Made by a program: the position numbers and the translations under genes. Shown here in pieces: positions 61,506-64,000 of a stretch of DNA of 64,000 nt. The notes below the pieces were generated by a model. The model did not search any database and was not told where the DNA came from. It was given only the letters and a program-made list of their open reading frames with translations. Source of the DNA: Mycobacterium sp. ACS1612 (lineage in GTDB: Bacteria; Actinomycetota; Actinomycetes; Mycobacteriales; Mycobacteriaceae). The DNA lies in assembly GCF_001667505.1 (NCBI RefSeq), contig NZ_LZHZ01000054.1, positions 1 to 64,000 of the forward strand, written 5' to 3'. The stretch's first letter is position 1; the number at the start of each line of letters is the position of its first letter.

Positions 61506-62135
61506 CTATTGACCCAGCTCTGCGGCCAGCGCGGCGGCGTTCACGTCGGATCCGGCTGTGATCCAGCGCCCGCACCAGTGCGCCGCGGCCAGCGCGGAGT
61601 ACACCTCGCCAGTGCGGCGCTGCAGCCCGTCGTCGCGTTCGTAGGCGTCCTTGGCCCGGTCGGATTCGGTGTTGGCGCGGTGCTCGGCGCGTTCGGCGGC
61701 GAGTTCGGCGGGCACATCGAGCAGCACCTGGACGTCGGGCTTCGGCAGGTGCAGACGCTCGTATTCGAGGGTGCGGACCCATTCGACGACGTCGCCGTCG
61801 GCGCCCTGATGCAGGCGCGCGGCGCTGTAGGCGGCGTTGGATGCGACATAACGGTCGAGGAGCACGACGTCGTAGGCGGCGGTAAGGTGGCCGATCTCGT
61901 CTTTGGCGCCCGCGCGGTCGAGGGCGAACAGGACGGCCATCGCGGATACCGACTCGGCGAGGTCGCCGTGTTGTCCGCGCAGCGCCTCTGCGGCGAGGTC
62001 GGCTTCGATCGAGCGCCCGTAGCGCGGGAAGGCCAGGCTCGCGACGGACTTGTGGGCGGCTTCGAACGCCGAGCGCAGTCCGTGGGTCAGCGTGCGCTTG
62101 CCCGCGCCGTCGACACCCTCGATCACGATGAGCAC
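61506..62135 (-). CDS. tmk: Thymidylate kinase
   Basis: 209 residues. EGVDGAGKRT is the P-loop, PRYGRS and DRYVASNAAY the substrate motifs. Makes dTDP from dTMP. First gene of the tmk-mtrA-mtrB-lpqB cluster. Confidence 0.96.
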   Translation of the reverse strand: MLIVIEGVDGAGKRTLTHGLRSAFEAAHKSVASLAFPRYGRSIEADLAAEALRGQHGDLAESVSAMAVLFALDRAGAKDEIGHLTAAYDVVLLDRYVASNAAYSAARLHQGADGDVVEWVRTLEYERLHLPKPDVQVLLDVPAELAAERAEHRANTESDRAKDAYERDDGLQRRTGEVYSALAAAHWCGRWITAGSDVNAAALAAELGQ

Positions 62136-62589
62136 GTCGGGAGCCTAACCGGCGACCTGGCTGGCGCGCCCTGGCTGGCGGGAACGACTTGGGTGTCGGA
62201 AGGGACGCCGCGGCGAAACCATCGCGTTGATGGTCGCCCCTGGCCGTCAGCAACGGACCGACGGATTACGAAGAGTACTACCGATTGAACCCGGAACAAT
62301 ACGAACGGTTCCCCGCAGAGAAGAGTGCAGCGGTTGAATTCGCCGAATCCTGACTGGTCCTTTTGACTTAACCCTGTATGCCGCGGAAGAAGTTTCGCGA
62401 ATCATGGAAGTAATGTCCAGCGACCGAGAATTGCAGAGCCGACGCGAGCGCTACTTCGTAGTCGCGGAGTGCGAAGCGAAGATGGGCCGTCGACTCCAAC
62501 GCCCGCCGCCTGTGGACCCGAACCGAATGTCCTGTGAAACTGCTTGCGACTAGGGCGCATTAGCGCCAGTTGTGCGCAAACTGTGAGCC
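62136..62589. other. Long intergenic stretch between tmk and the hemophore-like gene
   Basis: About 450 bp between the divergent tmk and hemophore-like genes. The only thing I can pick out is the decayed coding remnant listed separately (62240-62553). In the M. tuberculosis order ahcY follows tmk directly, so this is part of an insertion. Confidence 0.5.
62240..62553 (+). pseudogene. Decayed small gene split over two frames
   Basis: Frame 1 (62240-62353) reads SNGPTDYEEYYRLNPEQYER and continues for 15 residues to a TGA without a valid start. Frame 2 then runs from about 62347 to a TAG at 62551 (LYAAEEVSRIMEVMSSDRE, YFVVAECEAKMGRRL). Both are acidic to neutral and protein-like in composition, so one frameshifted gene is plausible. 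A separate 49-residue ORF from the ATG at 62404 is the alternative. Confidence 0.35.
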
Positions 62590-62949
62590 ATGATTCTCAC
62601 TCGCCTCGTCACCACCGTGTGCGCCGGCGCCGGGATCGGCGCGGCGCTGTTCATCGCCAGCCCGCTCGCCCACGCCAACCAGGATCCCGCCGCCGATCCC
62701 CCGAACTGCACCGCCGCCGACCTCGAAGGCGTACGCGCGGGAGTCGACGCCTCCACGTCGGCCTACTTGTTCACCCACCCCGACCTCAACAACTTCATGT
62801 CCAGCCTCAAGGCCTTGCCGCGCGAGCAGGTCGCGGCAAAAGTCAAGGGCTACATGGCTTCTCACCCAGACGAGCAGACCGACATGAAGAACATCCGCCA
62901 GCCGCTCCTCGACATCAAGAACCGCTGCGGCGCACCATCGAGCGCCTAG
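62590..62949 (+). CDS. Hemophore-like secreted protein (Rv0203 family)
   Basis: 119 residues. Signal peptide to about 30 (AGAGIGAALFIASPLAHA). Mature CTAADLEGVRAGVDASTSAYLFTHPDLNNFMSSLKALPREQVAAKVKGYM...LLDIKNRC matches the mycobacterial heme-binding (MHB) family with its two Cys and a candidate heme-ligand Tyr in SAYLFTHPD. Members bind heme outside the cell. Its stop overlaps the convergent sigma-factor gene by 4 bp. Confidence 0.85.
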   Translation: MILTRLVTTVCAGAGIGAALFIASPLAHANQDPAADPPNCTAADLEGVRAGVDASTSAYLFTHPDLNNFMSSLKALPREQVAAKVKGYMASHPDEQTDMKNIRQPLLDIKNRCGAPSSA

Positions 62950-63440
62950 GCCGCATACCCGCGCGCTGTCGCGAAGTCCATCAGCAGCGCCCGCAGATTG
63001 GCTCGGCCACGGTGTAGCCGCGACATCACCGTGCCGAGCGGCACATCCAGGATCTCGGCAATCTCCTTGTACCGGAAGCCTTCTACGTCGGCGTAGTAGA
63101 TCATCAACCGCTGAGCCTCGGGCAGCGTCTGCAGAGCGTCGCGCACCTCGTCGTCCCCCATCTCCTCGAGCACGGCCAGCTCAGCCGACGGGTTCCTCAC
63201 CGGCGTCGGCCAGACCTCGGCCACGTCGGCGGACAGCACCTCCTCCACGCGACGTTGCGCGCTGCGATACGAGCTGATCCAAATGTTGGTCATGATGCGG
63301 AAAAGCCATGCGCGAACATTTGATCCGTCGCGGTAGCCATGAAAACCCGTGTACGCCTTGACCATCGTCTCCTGCACCAGGTCCTCAGCGTCCGCGGGAC
63401 GCCGCGTGTACCGCAGCGCCGCGCTGAGCAGCGTGGCACC
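62946..63440 (-). pseudogene. 5'-truncated ECF sigma factor (SigH-like)
   Basis: Homology to SigH begins at TLLSAALRYTRRPADAEDLVQETMVKAYTG (first residues coded near 63434) and is complete to the C-terminus with region 4 (YYADVEGFRYKEIAEILDVPLGTVMSRLHRGR). An in-frame stop at 63441-63443 precedes it, and no ATG exists before 63377; a GTG at 63389 would give 147 residues. About 35-40 residues of region 2 are missing, so core-polymerase binding is probably impaired. No anti-sigma gene is next to it. Treated as a broken gene. Confidence 0.65.
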
Positions 63441-63456
63441 TCAACCGTAGTTGAGG
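63439..63456. repeat. 7-bp-arm inverted repeat between ahcY and the sigma remnant
   Basis: cctcaac, cgta, gttgagg. It lies 47 bp past the ahcY stop and at the break point of the truncated sigma gene. Could be the ahcY terminator or an insertion junction. Confidence 0.45.
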
Positions 63457-63502
63457 TCAAGGCATATTTCGCTCGGGCCCCAAACGCGAGACTGAGGAAG
63501 GA

Positions 63503-64000
<498 letters not shown>

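Overview
The window is a piece of a GC-rich mycobacterial chromosome, most likely a Mycolicibacterium or another environmental Mycobacterium. From about 21.7 kb to the right edge the gene order follows the Mycobacterium tuberculosis stretch Rv3217c to Rv3248c: membrane protein, lipid kinase, whiB1, pdtaS, TB7.3, rshA, sigH, SDR, SRAP protein, aroA, rsgA, desA3 with its reductase, WS/DGAT, the Rv3235 homologue, secA1, hpf, comF-like, lpqB, mtrB, mtrA, tmk and ahcY. Family assignments come from reading motifs in the translations; no database search was possible.

Region 1 (1-21.6 kb, all on the minus strand) is an accessory type VII secretion (ESX) island with visibly lower GC than the backbone. 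In transcription order it holds a gene with a YezG-like segment (possible immunity), an EspC-like protein with a C-terminal YxxxD signal, an EspA/E-like protein, PE, PPE, EspG, a WXG100 pair, a Gly/Ser-rich protein, an EspB-like protein with 19-residue repeats, a second EspG-like protein, a YbaB/EbfC protein, another EspC-like protein, and a 3683-residue CpnT-like polymorphic toxin. The toxin carries a WXG100-like N-terminus, repeat linkers, a SecA-like ATPase module, a papain-fold deamidase-like domain and a possible clan-CD protease domain. None of the membrane channel or ATPase genes (eccB/C/D/E, mycP, eccA) lies in the window, so this is a substrate, chaperone and effector cassette that borrows a conduit or continues to the left.

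Region 2 (21.7-29.5 kb) is housekeeping and stress control: lipid kinase, WhiB1, PdtaS, biotinyl protein, tiny ribosomal protein bL37, the SigH/RshA redox pair, a YbaK-type deacylase, an SDR and an NDMA-type alcohol dehydrogenase.

Region 3 (29.5-45.2 kb) is lipid and aromatic metabolism: aldehyde dehydrogenase, MpaB-like oxygenase with two small membrane proteins, enoyl-CoA hydratase with a TetR regulator, SRAP protein, AroA, RsgA, methyltransferases, aldo-keto reductase, and the DesA3 desaturase with its ferredoxin-reductase partner. Related palindromes precede both desaturase-system genes. A WS/DGAT with a degenerate active site follows.

Region 4 (45.2-57.4 kb) has secA1, hpf and a comF-like gene, then accessory genes absent from the M. 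tuberculosis order: a STAS / RsbW-like kinase / STAS partner-switching cassette, a two-subunit molybdenum hydroxylase, a DUF2252 protein, and a Rieske lipoprotein / heme-type membrane protein / exported protein operon.

Region 5 (57.3-64 kb) is lpqB-mtrB-mtrA-tmk and the 3' part of ahcY. Between tmk and ahcY lie a decayed small gene, a hemophore-like secreted protein and a 5'-truncated ECF sigma factor gene.
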